From assembly GCA_016699325.1 (NCBI GenBank), contig CP064971.1:1887031-1951030 (forward strand): a DNA stretch of 64,000 nucleotides, in the 5' to 3' direction. Origin of the DNA: Methanolinea sp. GTDB taxonomy: Archaea; Halobacteriota; Methanomicrobia; Methanomicrobiales; Methanospirillaceae. Below are positions 37,211-45,875 of this stretch, one piece after another; position 1 is the first letter of the stretch; every line of letters starts with the position of its first letter. The position numbers and the translations under genes are program-made. The notes under the pieces are model-generated. The model was given only the letters and a program-made list of their open reading frames with translations. It had not been told where the DNA came from and ran no database searches.

Positions 37211-38023
37211 CTACAGATGGGTGAGGATGGAGACCAGCATCATGAGGGCAACAACGGCAAGAAGCATCCCGATACCAACTCTGAGCAGACCCTCCGGTAT
37301 TTTTGGAGCAGCCCGCGTTCCCGCGTATGCACCGATGATCGCACCTATCGAAAGGGGGATCGCATAGACGACTTGAATATGCCCGAGCGTGGCATGGGTA
37401 AAGGCCCCTGCACAGGATGTACCGAGAACCGCCAGGGATGATGTGGCGACGGCAAAGTGCACCGGCATTCCCGCGGTCACCAGGGCCGGGACATTAAAAA
37501 TTCCCCCCCCGATCCCGGTCAGCCCGCTGGCCAGGCCAGCGAGGCCTCCCCAGACGCAATAGTGTAGATAATAGATGGTGGTCTCTACGCACGAATACGT
37601 GTCAGAAGAGGTCTCTTTGAAGGAAGGGCCCTTCCGAATGGCCTGCACCAGGGGAAAATCCTGGAAGATCAGCTTGATTGCCAGAAGGCCCACAAACAGG
37701 GAAAAGAGGATTTCGATCAGTCTTCCGGATATGAAGGCCGTGAGATAGGCCCCCGCTACAGCACCGAGGATGCTCGGGGGCAGGAGACAGGCCGCACTCC
37801 TGAAAAAGACTTTATTCTGACGCAGGTAGGAAACCGACGCAGCAAGCGTGGTAAAGATGATCACGGCAAGGCTGGTGCCGACCGCATCCTGGGGGTCGAC
37901 GCCAAAGACAAGGATCAGGATCGGAACATAGAGAAACCCGCCGCCGAAACCCGCCAGCGCGGCGAGAAAACCGGTCCCTATTCCCAGGAGAACGGCTTCA
38001 ACAGCGATGGAAACGGGGATCAT
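37211..38023 (-). CDS. TauE/SafE-family membrane transporter
   Basis: 270 residues, eight or more hydrophobic segments in two repeats. The duplicated glycine motif is seen as GFLAALAGFGGGFLYVPIL and GLASGLTGIGGGIFNVPALV. The family exports sulfite, sulfoacetate or other small organosulfur anions. The gene lies downstream of a TPR gene on the same strand (72 bases). Substrate unknown; a role in sulfur handling fits the LarE and MoeB/MoaD genes nearby but is only suggested. Confidence 0.85.
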   Translation of the reverse strand: MIPVSIAVEAVLLGIGTGFLAALAGFGGGFLYVPILILVFGVDPQDAVGTSLAVIIFTTLAASVSYLRQNKVFFRSAACLLPPSILGAVAGAYLTAFISGRLIEILFSLFVGLLAIKLIFQDFPLVQAIRKGPSFKETSSDTYSCVETTIYYLHYCVWGGLAGLASGLTGIGGGIFNVPALVTAGMPVHFAVATSSLAVLGTSCAGAFTHATLGHIQVVYAIPLSIGAIIGAYAGTRAAPKIPEGLLRVGIGMLLAVVALMMLVSILTHL

Positions 38024-38094
38024 GACCTTCCTTTATCCATTCTTCGATATATCCTCCCGAGAATCTTTTCAGGAATGCGATCAACCCTCTCCAT

Positions 38095-38871
38095 CTACCA
38101 TATCTTCCTGGGAATATCACGGAGCCGTGCCTGCTCCCGTGCCCGGTCCAGATAGCCCATGGCCTCTTCATCCCGCCCCATCCGGGAAAGGAGAATGCCC
38201 ATATTGTTAAGCGCAGTAAAATCCCCGGGATCGAGATCGAGTGCCGAACGAAAAGAAGAGAGCGCATCCTCATACCTGCCGCAAGCGGCAAGGGCAACTC
38301 CCCGGTTTGCATAAACCACGCTGAAACCAGGACTAATCCTGAGGCAGGTGTCATACGATACCAGTGCATCCTGGAAGCGTTCCATATCGGCAAGACAAAC
38401 TCCCCGGTTGTACCAGGCTTTTGGATACTCGGAAGATAGAGAAAGGGCCATATCGTAGGAGCGAAGGGCTTTTTCAAGGTCACCCTGCTGGTAAGCACAA
38501 TTCCCCCTGATAAACCAGGCCTCGCCATGCGCGGGGTCCAGGGCTACTGCATGGTCAAGGCATGGGAGTGCATCGGTGTACCTGGCCATGTACGTGAGGG
38601 TGAGGCCGCGGACAAACCAGGCATTACTATTCGCCGGCTCCAGGCTGATAGCACGTTCACAGCACTCCAGCGCTGTTCCGAAAAAACCAATCCTGTCCAG
38701 GGTGAGAGCTTTCCAGACCAGGAGATCGGGATGAATTCCACTTTTCAGTTCATCATCGAAGGCAACAAGGGCTTCATGGAACCTCCCGATACAGGCAAGC
38801 CCGGTTCCCCGGGATATCTCCCCCTGCGGACGACCGATCCTGGTCGTGGAACTTTCTGTATCTGGTTCCAT
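38095..38871 (-). CDS. TPR-repeat protein
   Basis: 258 residues made of about six tetratricopeptide repeats, for example AWFIRGNCAYQQGDLEKALR, AWYNRGVCLADMERFQDALV and YANRGVALAACGRYEDALSS, each with the W/Y-G-A pattern. No signal peptide. A protein-interaction scaffold; the partner is unknown. A short disordered N-terminus (TESSTTRIGRPQG) precedes the first repeat. Confidence 0.85.
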   Translation of the reverse strand: MEPDTESSTTRIGRPQGEISRGTGLACIGRFHEALVAFDDELKSGIHPDLLVWKALTLDRIGFFGTALECCERAISLEPANSNAWFVRGLTLTYMARYTDALPCLDHAVALDPAHGEAWFIRGNCAYQQGDLEKALRSYDMALSLSSEYPKAWYNRGVCLADMERFQDALVSYDTCLRISPGFSVVYANRGVALAACGRYEDALSSFRSALDLDPGDFTALNNMGILLSRMGRDEEAMGYLDRAREQARLRDIPRKIW

Positions 38872-39016
38872 GCTGGTATCCTATCCACAATTCGACGGAA
38901 GGCGATAAAAAAGCAGCGGTGCGGACAGGAAAAGACGGGGCACACCAGGACCGGTATACTTCGGATTCCGGAAAGGACCGTATACCTCTGGAATCATTTT
39001 CGTTCTTGCCCTGCTC

Positions 39017-39355
39017 TCAGGGTTCGAGGGGGAACTCCTTGGTCTCCTTTTGCAGGAAATGGCCAAGGATCGTCCTGATTATCACCACTACCCCAAGCAG
39101 GACGAGTTCTTCCTGTGTAGGCGCAATAAGCGTGGTAAGAAGATCGGCAGCTATGAAAAACTCAAGTCCGAAAACTATCTTGCTTGTGAACCTGCGCCTG
39201 ATCTGGTTGTAATCTATCGAAGAGCGTCTCCACAGCTCCCGTAAAAGGATATCATAAACGGCATGCAGACCTCCATAGGCGATGAGCAATGATCCTGCGA
39301 TTGCAAAAAACAAAGCGAGGATCTCAATTGCATCGCTGAAGACTGCAAGTTCCAT
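39017..39355 (-). CDS. DUF1622 membrane protein
   Basis: 112 residues with two or three transmembrane segments. IAYGGLHAVYDILLRE, FTSKIVFGLEFFIAADLLTT and VVVIIRTILGHFLQKE correspond to the DUF1622 family. Function unknown. It starts six bases after the larE stop on the same strand, so it is probably cotranscribed with it. Confidence 0.82.
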   Translation of the reverse strand: MELAVFSDAIEILALFFAIAGSLLIAYGGLHAVYDILLRELWRRSSIDYNQIRRRFTSKIVFGLEFFIAADLLTTLIAPTQEELVLLGVVVIIRTILGHFLQKETKEFPLEP

Positions 39356-39361
39356 CGGGTA

Positions 39362-40210
39362 TCAACCCAACCTGTATGGGTTTTGTTGGCTCTTTTTCAC
39401 ATATTCTTTTCCCACACTGCCTTCATCCATGCTGCCGCTCCGGAAGCCTTCGATGTCAAGGGTGCTGTACCGGTACCCGGCTCTCCTCAGTCCTTCTGCG
39501 ATTTCTTTCCGGAACCTGAGCACGATTGGAAATTCCGGGGGGAGGACTTCTATCCGGGCCAGGTCTCCATGGGACCGGAGCCGGACCTGGGAGAGCCCGA
39601 AGGAGTGGAGGAGTTCCTCTCCCGTCTCGATGGCGAGCAGCGTGCTGTCGGTCAGCTCTTCACCATATACTACCCTTGATGCGAGGCACGCCGATGAAGG
39701 GTGGTTCCAGAAGGAAAGCCCGAGTGACCGGGCGATTTCACGGATATCGTTCTTGGAAATACCGCATTCAACATACGGGTGGAGTATCCCTTCTTCTTCA
39801 CAGGCCCGGAGGCCTGGACGGAATTCCTGGAGATCGCTGGTATTTACACCGTCGACCACCGCAGCAGTATCTGCACCCAGCGCTTCTCGCAGAATCCAGC
39901 TGGATCGTTTCTTGCACCGGTAACAACGGTCTTTCAGGTTCTGCCTGAACCCCGGGTCGTCGAGGATAGGGAAGGGAATGATGTGCAGGGGGATGCCGAG
40001 GGCTGATGCCCGCTCCCGTGCTTCCCTGAACTGCCGCCTGGAAAGGAGGGGTGAATCCAGAAGGATGACGCGGGCACACTCACCAAGTTCATCGCGTGCT
40101 ATCACTGCAAGCAGCGCACTGTCAACACCGCCTGAGTATAAGACGATGACCCGTTTCTGTTTTGAGAGGTAGTCCCGCAACGCCCGCTCTTTTTCTGATA
40201 TCGATGACAT
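39362..40210 (-). CDS. larE: ATP-dependent sacrificial sulfur transferase LarE
   Basis: About 282 residues from the ATG at 40210. The PP-loop is VIVLYSGGVDSALLAVIA; DRCYRCKKRSS and NHPSSACLASRV carry three cysteines, as in the cluster-containing LarE type of methanogens and thermophiles rather than the single-Cys Lactobacillus enzyme. LarE adenylates and thiolates a pyridinium mononucleotide in nickel-pincer cofactor synthesis; no larB or larC is seen nearby, so a broader sulfur-transfer role is possible. Divergent from the moeB-like gene with about 110 bases between the starts. Confidence 0.87.
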   Translation of the reverse strand: MSSISEKERALRDYLSKQKRVIVLYSGGVDSALLAVIARDELGECARVILLDSPLLSRRQFREARERASALGIPLHIIPFPILDDPGFRQNLKDRCYRCKKRSSWILREALGADTAAVVDGVNTSDLQEFRPGLRACEEEGILHPYVECGISKNDIREIARSLGLSFWNHPSSACLASRVVYGEELTDSTLLAIETGEELLHSFGLSQVRLRSHGDLARIEVLPPEFPIVLRFRKEIAEGLRRAGYRYSTLDIEGFRSGSMDEGSVGKEYVKKSQQNPYRLG

Positions 40211-40322
40211 CGCATTGACCATCCGGGCTTCGCCCGGCAGTTCGTGGAGCTTCAGGAAATACATTATGGTTAAGTGTCTCATAATAGTGTGCAGTATCCA
40301 GCGGAGGTCTCAACCGGGAACC

Positions 40323-41081
40323 ATGCTGAACGAGAAGGAGGCAAAGCGGTATTCCCGCCAGATAGCATCCATTGGCGAAGAAGGGCAGGAAAGGCTGAAA
40401 TCGGCACACGTTGTCCTTGCCGGGGCAGGCGGTCTTGGCTGCCCTGCCGCTGCATACCTCTGCGCCGCAGGTGTCGGCCGCCTGACCATTATTGATCCCG
40501 ACCAGGTGGAGCTGACGAACCTGAACCGGCAGATCCTCCACTGGGAAAAGGATATCGGACGGCACAAAGTGATCTCGGTGCGTGAGAAACTTGAGGCGAT
40601 GAATCGGGGGGTGACTATCGAGGATCTCTGCGAGACTGTCACCATGCAGAATGCGCCAGAACTGACAGGGCAGGCCTCGCTCATCATCGATGCGCTCGAT
40701 AACTTTCCCGCACGCTATGCCCTGAACCAGGCAGCCCTTCAAAACGGCATTCCCTGCGTCCATGGGGCCGTGTGCGGCTTTGACGGGCACGTCACCACCG
40801 TAATACCGGGCCGGACAGCATGCCTGCAATGCATCTTCCCTGATCCGCCCGGCGGATCCGATATTCCGGTCATCGGCACGACAGCCGGAATAATCGGGCT
40901 CCTGCAGGCGCATGAGGCGATAAAATTAATTACCGGGATAGGCACGGTGCTCGAAAACCGCCTGCTGATCTGGGATGGGAGGGACTCCTCGGTCACTATC
41001 ATGCACCTTGACCGGGACCCGGAATGCAGTGTATGCGGGAATAATTCTTATTATGCGAGAAGGACTGGTGAGACGCAGTGA
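40323..41081 (+). CDS. moeB: MoeB/ThiF-family E1-like adenylyltransferase
   Basis: 252 residues from the ATG at 40323; the frame is open from 40215 but runs through the divergent promoter and has no suitable start signals. Motifs: AGAGGLGCPAAAYLCAAGVG (nucleotide loop), DPDQVELTNLNRQ, and two zinc pairs CLQC and CSVC. It adenylates the C-terminal glycine of a ubiquitin-like sulfur carrier. The carrier MoaD is encoded directly after it with a four-base GTGA overlap, which identifies the partner. Confidence 0.88.
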   Translation: MLNEKEAKRYSRQIASIGEEGQERLKSAHVVLAGAGGLGCPAAAYLCAAGVGRLTIIDPDQVELTNLNRQILHWEKDIGRHKVISVREKLEAMNRGVTIEDLCETVTMQNAPELTGQASLIIDALDNFPARYALNQAALQNGIPCVHGAVCGFDGHVTTVIPGRTACLQCIFPDPPGGSDIPVIGTTAGIIGLLQAHEAIKLITGIGTVLENRLLIWDGRDSSVTIMHLDRDPECSVCGNNSYYARRTGETQ

Positions 41082-41356
41082 AAGTCGTGGTACGGGCATT
41101 CGCACGCTTCCGCGAAGTCATCGGTGATGTGAATACACTCGATATCCCGGAAGGATCGGGAATCCAGGATCTCCTTATAGCTCTCGCAGCACGATCGGGC
41201 GAGAGCAGGGATCTCCTGTTTGATGAGGAGGGAATGATTCGGGATAACATCATCGTCATGCTCAACAGGAGACGGTTAGCCCGGACCGCATTTGCACTCA
41301 CCGTTCTATCCGAAGAGGATGAAGTGGCAATCTACCCTCCTGTTGCAGGGGGCTGA
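41078..41356 (+). CDS. moaD: MoaD-like sulfur carrier protein
   Basis: 92 residues, GTG start overlapping the moeB stop. Ubiquitin-like beta-grasp protein: VVVRAFARFREVIG at the start, VLSEEDEVAIYPPVAGG at the end with the obligatory terminal Gly-Gly. It carries thiocarboxylate sulfur to molybdopterin synthase (with MoaE, encoded next) or, in archaea, may act as a small modifier. Confidence 0.88.
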   Translation: MKVVVRAFARFREVIGDVNTLDIPEGSGIQDLLIALAARSGESRDLLFDEEGMIRDNIIVMLNRRRLARTAFALTVLSEEDEVAIYPPVAGG

Positions 41357-41370
41357 AAGGGGAGAGGAGC

Positions 41371-41770
41371 ATGATTACGATAACCGAAGAGGATTTTAAT
41401 TCCGGAGTTTTGATCGATAAAGCCCGGGACCGCCAGGTCGGTGGCATCGTGACCTTTACCGGAATTGTACGGGACGACGGCATAACGGCAATCGATCTTG
41501 AGGCATACCGCGAAGCAGCCCTCCAGGAATTGGGTGCTATCAGGGATGAAGCCCTGTCACGGTATGATATCAGGTCGGTGGACATCATCCACCGGATAGG
41601 TACTCTCGCGGTAGGGGATCACATAGTGCTGATTGTCGTTGGGTCACCTCATAGGAAAGACGCCTTCCGGGCATGTGGAGCGTATCGACCGGATCAAGGA
41701 AACGGTACCAATCTGGAAGAAGGAATATACCGCAGATGGCTCCCGGTGGGTTCCCGGCGAACATTCCTGA
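41371..41770 (+). pseudogene. moaE: Molybdopterin synthase large subunit MoaE (frameshifted)
   Basis: ATG at 41371 after GGGGAGAGG. Normal MoaE text GGIVTFTGIVRDDG, HRIGTLAVGDHIVLIVVGSP and HRKDAFRAC runs to about 41675; the rest (ERIDRIKETVPIWKKEYTAD, GSRWVPGEHS, stop at 41768-41770) is in another frame. The lost segment should read Cys-Glu-His-Val-Glu-Arg; restoring GCATGTGA beside the existing GCATGTGG would do so, so an eight-base deletion between direct repeats is a neat explanation, though inferred. Without this gene the organism would need another MoaE or the break is an error. Confidence 0.8.
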
Positions 41771-41784
41771 AACAATACCCGGAT

Positions 41785-42200
41785 ACATCATTGCCAGGTT
41801 ATATGCACCGCAGGCGGTCTGCCTGTCGCGCACCGGTCTTTGTCAGGCATGAGGCGGTCTTCTCTGGTCCGATGTTCTATGTCGCGGCATGCAGGGATCA
41901 CGTTATAGGTTATTCCGCAGGGGCGGAATCCCAGGCTGCACCGGAAGAGGGATGGATCATCCGCTTGAAGGTATCGGAGGAGTGCCAGCGCCGGCCAGCC
42001 GGGACAGCCTTCATCTCAGCCTTCGTTTCAAGCCTTCAACCGCACCCCTGCAAAGTGGGTTCTGCTGACCGTCGCTCCCGGTAACAAACCTGGGCGTGCA
42101 CTCCGCCGCACGATGGGGTTTACGAAAGACCACGTTGGTGACCGGTAATTTCGGCACGGAAGAAGACCGCATCATACAGTCCGTCGTTCCCGGTGGATGA
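41785..42200 (+). pseudogene. GNAT acetyltransferase remnant (RimI-like)
   Basis: Readable in three frames: IPGYIIARLYAPQAVCLSRT, then FYVAACRDHVIGYSAGAESQ and WIIRLKVSEECQRRPAGTAF (acetyl-CoA-binding region, usually RRxGxG/A), then NKPGRALRRTMGFTKDH and GNFGTEEDRII. This is the order of a GNAT N-acetyltransferase. At least three frame changes disable it. It follows moaE on the same strand. Confidence 0.6.
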
Positions 42201-42270
42201 GATTGTAATCTCCCATGACTCGGTGAACAGAACTGTTATTTTGGGAGAGGATGTCCCTTTGGAAACGTTT

Positions 42271-42278
42271 TTTATATC
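42271..42278 (+). promoter_or_regulatory. TATA box of the HNH-like gene
   Basis: TTTATATC lies about 26 bases before the ATG at 42300, the normal archaeal distance to the transcription start. The gene would then have a leaderless transcript, which agrees with the lack of a ribosome-binding site. Confidence 0.45.
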
Positions 42279-42299
42279 AGTGTCCCATCCGTTTGTGAG

Positions 42300-42701
42300 A
42301 TGGATATCTGCATACGGTTCGAACGATCGAGATCGGCACAGCGGGTCGGGATGCTCAAAGCAGCGACCGGTCAGCGGTGCGAATGCTGTGGCCGCATGGT
42401 CGGAGCCCATGTCCTCGAACTGCACTGTATCCCCGGCATAGCTGATCATCTTCGGGATCGGGATGCAACTTCACACATCCTCGTCCTGTGTCCAGGGTGC
42501 CATGCATCCATGCATACCCATAATGTGCCTGAACGGGAACAACGCCTTCTGGTCGATGCCCGCCCGGCGGAGACTGAAGAGAGGATACGAAAAGTGTTCC
42601 TCCAGAGACCCTACACCCCTCCCCCATCCCCTGATCCTGAAGAGCTTTTTGCATCCGTGTTTGCATCAGGTGGAATGGATATCTTCCTCAATGGAGCATA
42701 A
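42300..42701 (+). CDS. HNH-type zinc-finger protein
   Basis: 133 residues. CECCGRMVGAHVLELHCI and ILVLCPGCHASMHTHNV give two CxxC-type pairs with intervening His, the treble-clef HNH arrangement. Such small proteins may be nucleases or nucleic-acid binders. The first 20 residues are basic. A terminator hairpin follows its stop, so it is probably a single-gene transcript. Confidence 0.65.
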   Translation: MDICIRFERSRSAQRVGMLKAATGQRCECCGRMVGAHVLELHCIPGIADHLRDRDATSHILVLCPGCHASMHTHNVPEREQRLLVDARPAETEERIRKVFLQRPYTPPPSPDPEELFASVFASGGMDIFLNGA

Positions 42702-42710
42702 CAAAAAAAA

Positions 42711-42738
42711 TTCCCTCTGGTTCAGGGAATCTTTTTTG
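42711..42738 (+). terminator. Intrinsic terminator-like hairpin after the HNH gene
   Basis: ATTCCCT at 42711-42717 pairs perfectly with AGGGAAT at 42725-42731 across a 7-base loop, preceded by eight A and followed by CTTTTTT. Confidence 0.6.
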
Positions 42739-42940
42739 AACACCGGAGAGCAACGAAGATCGCTTCCAGAATGAGAAGAGCCACATCCGGTTTGGGTGCG
42801 GATTTAAAAGAGATCTGCCGTGACATGGAGCGGCTTGGCTGGTACGATGGAAATTAACGATGAACAATCGTTGTAACCCTGCAGCCTGAGGAGCAGGGTA
42901 TGCCTCCCGGCTTCAACTGTTAAGAACGAATTCGCCCATT

Positions 42941-42950
42941 TATTTATACT
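42941..42950 (+). promoter_or_regulatory. TATA box upstream of the PsiE-like gene
   Basis: TATTTATACT about 80 bases before the GTG at 43027 and in an otherwise G/C-richer stretch; would give a leader of about 55 bases. Confidence 0.35.
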
Positions 42951-43026
42951 TCTCCTACACAACCTGGGATAGAGACAGGCGAAACGGTGTCGCACGGTCT
43001 CCATGGAAAACAGAGCGTGATGAGAG

Positions 43027-43446
43027 GTGCTCGAATACATCAATAAATTTGAACGGGGTGTCTATTACGTCCTGATGGTCCTTCTTGCCGGGGTCATCTT
43101 CTTTGGCGTCCTTGAACTCCTCATTATCCTTTTTTCTGCACTTTTCTCCGATCTCTCGTATCGTCTCGGGAACCACGAGATTCTCCAGATCTTCGGGTAT
43201 TTCCTTCTCATCCTCATCGGGATCGAGCTCCTGGAGACGATAAAGGCATATCTCCTCAAGAATGAGATCCAGGTCGAGATAATTGTCCTCGTAGCTATCA
43301 TTGCAGTGGCCAGAAAGATCATCCTCCTCGATCCGTTCATTGAGGGATTAGAAGAGCTCAATGCCAATGTCATGATCGCCCTGGGGGTGGTAATCATCGC
43401 CCTGTCGGCCTCGTACTACCTGATCCGGAGGACATCCCCCAGGTAG
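43027..43446 (+). CDS. PsiE-family membrane protein
   Basis: 139 residues, GTG start. Four transmembrane segments: YYVLMVLLAGVIFFGVLELL, ILQIFGYFLLILIGIELLET, IIVLVAIIAVARKIILLD and MIALGVVIIALSASYYLI. The Glu-Leu-Leu-Glu and Arg-Lys-Ile positions fit the phosphate-starvation-inducible PsiE family. Function unknown. Confidence 0.75.
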   Translation: MLEYINKFERGVYYVLMVLLAGVIFFGVLELLIILFSALFSDLSYRLGNHEILQIFGYFLLILIGIELLETIKAYLLKNEIQVEIIVLVAIIAVARKIILLDPFIEGLEELNANVMIALGVVIIALSASYYLIRRTSPR

Positions 43447-43714
43447 CACCCGGTGATCGCGAAGAGGGATATAAGGACATTCCGCGATAAGACCCCGGGT
43501 CACGATTGAACCCTTCGATGCGATTTTTATCTCCCCCCGGGAGAAGGCAAATTGGTATACCAGAGCGCTGATCAACGGGCTTTGCTCGCTATCGAGCAAA
43601 TAACCTGCCAGGGCCCTCAGGCAACAGGACGATTCTGAAGATGACCAGGAAATGATGTAGAGTGGTGTTATACCATGGACACGAATGGGAAGAATCGTGA
43701 TGGCCCGCTACCTA
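43447..43714. other. Intergenic region
   Basis: Between convergent PsiE-like and UspA genes. I see no gene and no clear terminator here. Confidence 0.4.
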
Positions 43715-44134
43715 TCAGGGCCGGACAACGAGGGTTGCCACCGGGCTATGGCTGAACACGTGCGTGCTGACGCTCCCGGAGAGCATGCGTGAGATGTGGC
43801 CTTTGCCTACCGAGCCGATCACGATCAGGTCGGCGCCGATATCATCTGCTGCCGCGAGGATGGATTCGCCAGGGTGCCCGCGTTTCAGGTGCATGACCGC
43901 CTGTACACCCATCCTGGCAAGTTCTCTCTCAAAACCTGCGAGCATGATCCCTGACTCTTCTTCAACTTCGCGGATGACCAGTTCACGGGCGATCTCCTCT
44001 TCGGACCACCCGGTTTCGATGATGTAAATACAGTGGAGTTCCGCATGGTAATGCCTTGCCAGGTCGGCCGCCGCAGTAAGTACGTTTCTGGTTATGGGTG
44101 ACCCATCAACAGCGACGAGAATTTTCCGGAACAC
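43715..44134 (-). CDS. Universal stress protein (UspA family)
   Basis: 139 residues, a single Usp domain. ILVAVDGSPITRNVL at the start and the ATP-binding pattern GSVGKGHISRMLSGSVSTHV near the end (G-2x-G-9x-G-S/T) mark the nucleotide-binding subgroup. Cytoplasmic stress-related protein without defined target. Stands alone between oppositely oriented neighbours. Confidence 0.88.
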   Translation of the reverse strand: MFRKILVAVDGSPITRNVLTAAADLARHYHAELHCIYIIETGWSEEEIARELVIREVEEESGIMLAGFERELARMGVQAVMHLKRGHPGESILAAADDIGADLIVIGSVGKGHISRMLSGSVSTHVFSHSPVATLVVRP

Positions 44135-44178
44135 AGGACATCACCTGATGGTACCATGGGGACCACATAATGATATCC

Positions 44179-44904
44179 CTAATCCTCGTGGGTCCCGTTC
44201 AGCCTGTTGAGGGCCTGCCGTGCAGCGTTCTGGGTTGCTTCGGCCTTAGAGCGCCCCACTCCCTTTCCGATAATCTCCGCGTCCACGGTGACAACATACG
44301 TGAAGCTGGGATGGTGGGGGGTTCCTGATCGATCCTCGAGGAGGTAGGTGGGCAGGGAGCGGTTCTGCTTCTGGAAATGTTCCTGGAGCATCTTTTTATA
44401 GTTGCGGTCGGTCCGATATTCCCGTATACTACCAGACATCAGCTCCACGATGATGGCTTTCGTCCGGGCCATTCCAAGGTCAAGGTAGAGTGCGGCTACG
44501 AAGGCCTCGAACGCACCGGCAATGATGCGGGGGGTCTTTTCCTGGTTACTTCCCACCAGGACAAGGTCTTCAAATCCGATAGCAAGAGCGCTGACAGCAC
44601 GTGCAAGGTTGCGGTTCTCGGTCCATTCCATCCGTGCGGTCAGTTCACCTTCAGGTTCCGGGTAGGTCCAGTACAGGAACTCCGCAACGACCAGGTTTAG
44701 AACCCTGTCCCCGAGAAATTCCAGACGCTCGTTGTCACTGGAACCTGGTTTGCCGCACTCCCGGATAAACGAGCGATGAACCAGCGCCTCATGATACCTT
44801 CCAAGAGCCCTGTCATCAACCCTCCTTCGTCGTATTGGTGGGCTTGAGAGAAAATCACGCAGCAGCCGAATCCGATCACCATCGATTTCCATGGAAGTGT
44901 TCAT
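44179..44904 (-). CDS. rnc: Ribonuclease III-like protein with an altered catalytic site
   Basis: 241 residues: RNase III domain (1-150) and dsRNA-binding domain (about 165-237, NYKKMLQEHFQ to GRSKAEATQNAARQALNRLN). The signature NERLEFLGDRVLNLV has E59, E62 and D66. The second metal region reads RIIAGAFEAFVAALYLD: E133 is kept, but the usual Asp three residues before it is Gly130 (codon GGT at 44515-44517). In the family this Asp helps hold the metal, so activity may be reduced or lost. RNase III is uncommon in archaea. ATG at 44904; Met5 is an alternative start. Confidence 0.82.
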   Translation of the reverse strand: MNTSMEIDGDRIRLLRDFLSSPPIRRRRVDDRALGRYHEALVHRSFIRECGKPGSSDNERLEFLGDRVLNLVVAEFLYWTYPEPEGELTARMEWTENRNLARAVSALAIGFEDLVLVGSNQEKTPRIIAGAFEAFVAALYLDLGMARTKAIIVELMSGSIREYRTDRNYKKMLQEHFQKQNRSLPTYLLEDRSGTPHHPSFTYVVTVDAEIIGKGVGRSKAEATQNAARQALNRLNGTHED

Positions 44905-44999
44905 TTTAAAGTACAGCCCGGTCCTGCATTAACCATTCTTTGTCCTGGTACTTTCATAACCCACGTGTCCCGTTCGATCCAGGCTCGGGCAGAAAAACG

Positions 45000-45673
45000 T
45001 CATACCCGCCACTGCCTGTTTCCGGCCGCGAAATACTGACCGTCCCTCCGGCTGGCTATACCCAGGGAGACCATGTCGTCCAGGGCAAGGATCACTTCAC
45101 CCATATCCGGGTACATCTTGAAACGCTCCCCGAGGAACCGGGCCAGGCCTTCCGGAGAAACAGGCTGATCGCCCAGTACTTTTTCCAGAAATCCAATCAT
45201 ATCCTCGTGGAGTGCCCAGGGGTAGATGATCCATTTCCATTCGGCAATTCGTTCAGCATAGTAATCAGGCTGGAAGGCCGAACAGGTCTTGTGCTGGAGG
45301 ACACCGGTGCGAAGTTCTCCCGGCCTGTGCCGTGCAAGGTACTCCGTGGCCGTAATCAGGGTCTCTCCTGTATCGGTGACATCATCGATGACAAGGATCG
45401 TTTTCCCCTCCACATCTACAGAAAGGTGGAACCGCACCACCGCCCGGTCGAATTCCCGGGCTGCAACCCCCCAGTGCTCGATCTTTATGCTGGTCAGGTC
45501 TGATATGAGAAGGCGATCACAGACAACCCGCGCAGGGACGTAACCCCCCGTCCGATGGCGATAACGAGATCGGGAGCGAGTCCGGAGGCCCTGATAATAT
45601 CTGCCAGGCTCCTTGATAGCGATATTGCACTGTCCCAGGAGACCATATCGATGGGAAAGGAGTCAGCATCCAT
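45000..45673 (-). pseudogene. Phosphoribosyltransferase (COG2236-like), frameshift in a G run
   Basis: Starts MDADSFPIDMVSWDSAISLS at 45673 and proceeds LAPDLVIAIGRG; the run of six G (complement 45544-45549) needs a seventh to continue as GYVPARVVCDRLL. The remaining frame has the PRPP motif TILVIDDVTDTGETL and runs to 45000. Probably a hypoxanthine/xanthine-guanine-type salvage enzyme with an extra C-terminal winged region (LDDMVSLGIASRRDGQ). A one-base loss in a homopolymer is a typical sequencing fault, so the gene may be intact in the cell. Confidence 0.78.
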
Positions 45674-45875
45674 ATATGTACAGGGACGCTCTACCAGGGA
45701 TTATAAGATTTTCCCATGGCAGGAAAGGCTTTTCCAGGCACCGGCAGAGAGGAGAATTGCAGGGGCAGGCTCACCTGTTATCATAGAGCCGGGACCGGAT
45801 ATCCCTGCCGGAACCCGGACAGGCAATTCGGTCTACCAGGCAGTTCCCATGGTGCCGTTTCCCGGCTCAGGGTCT

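Noticed and set aside
42120..42449. Minus-strand 109-codon frame over the HNH gene start
   Set aside because: It is antisense to both the GNAT remnant and the HNH-like gene, which carry recognisable motifs.
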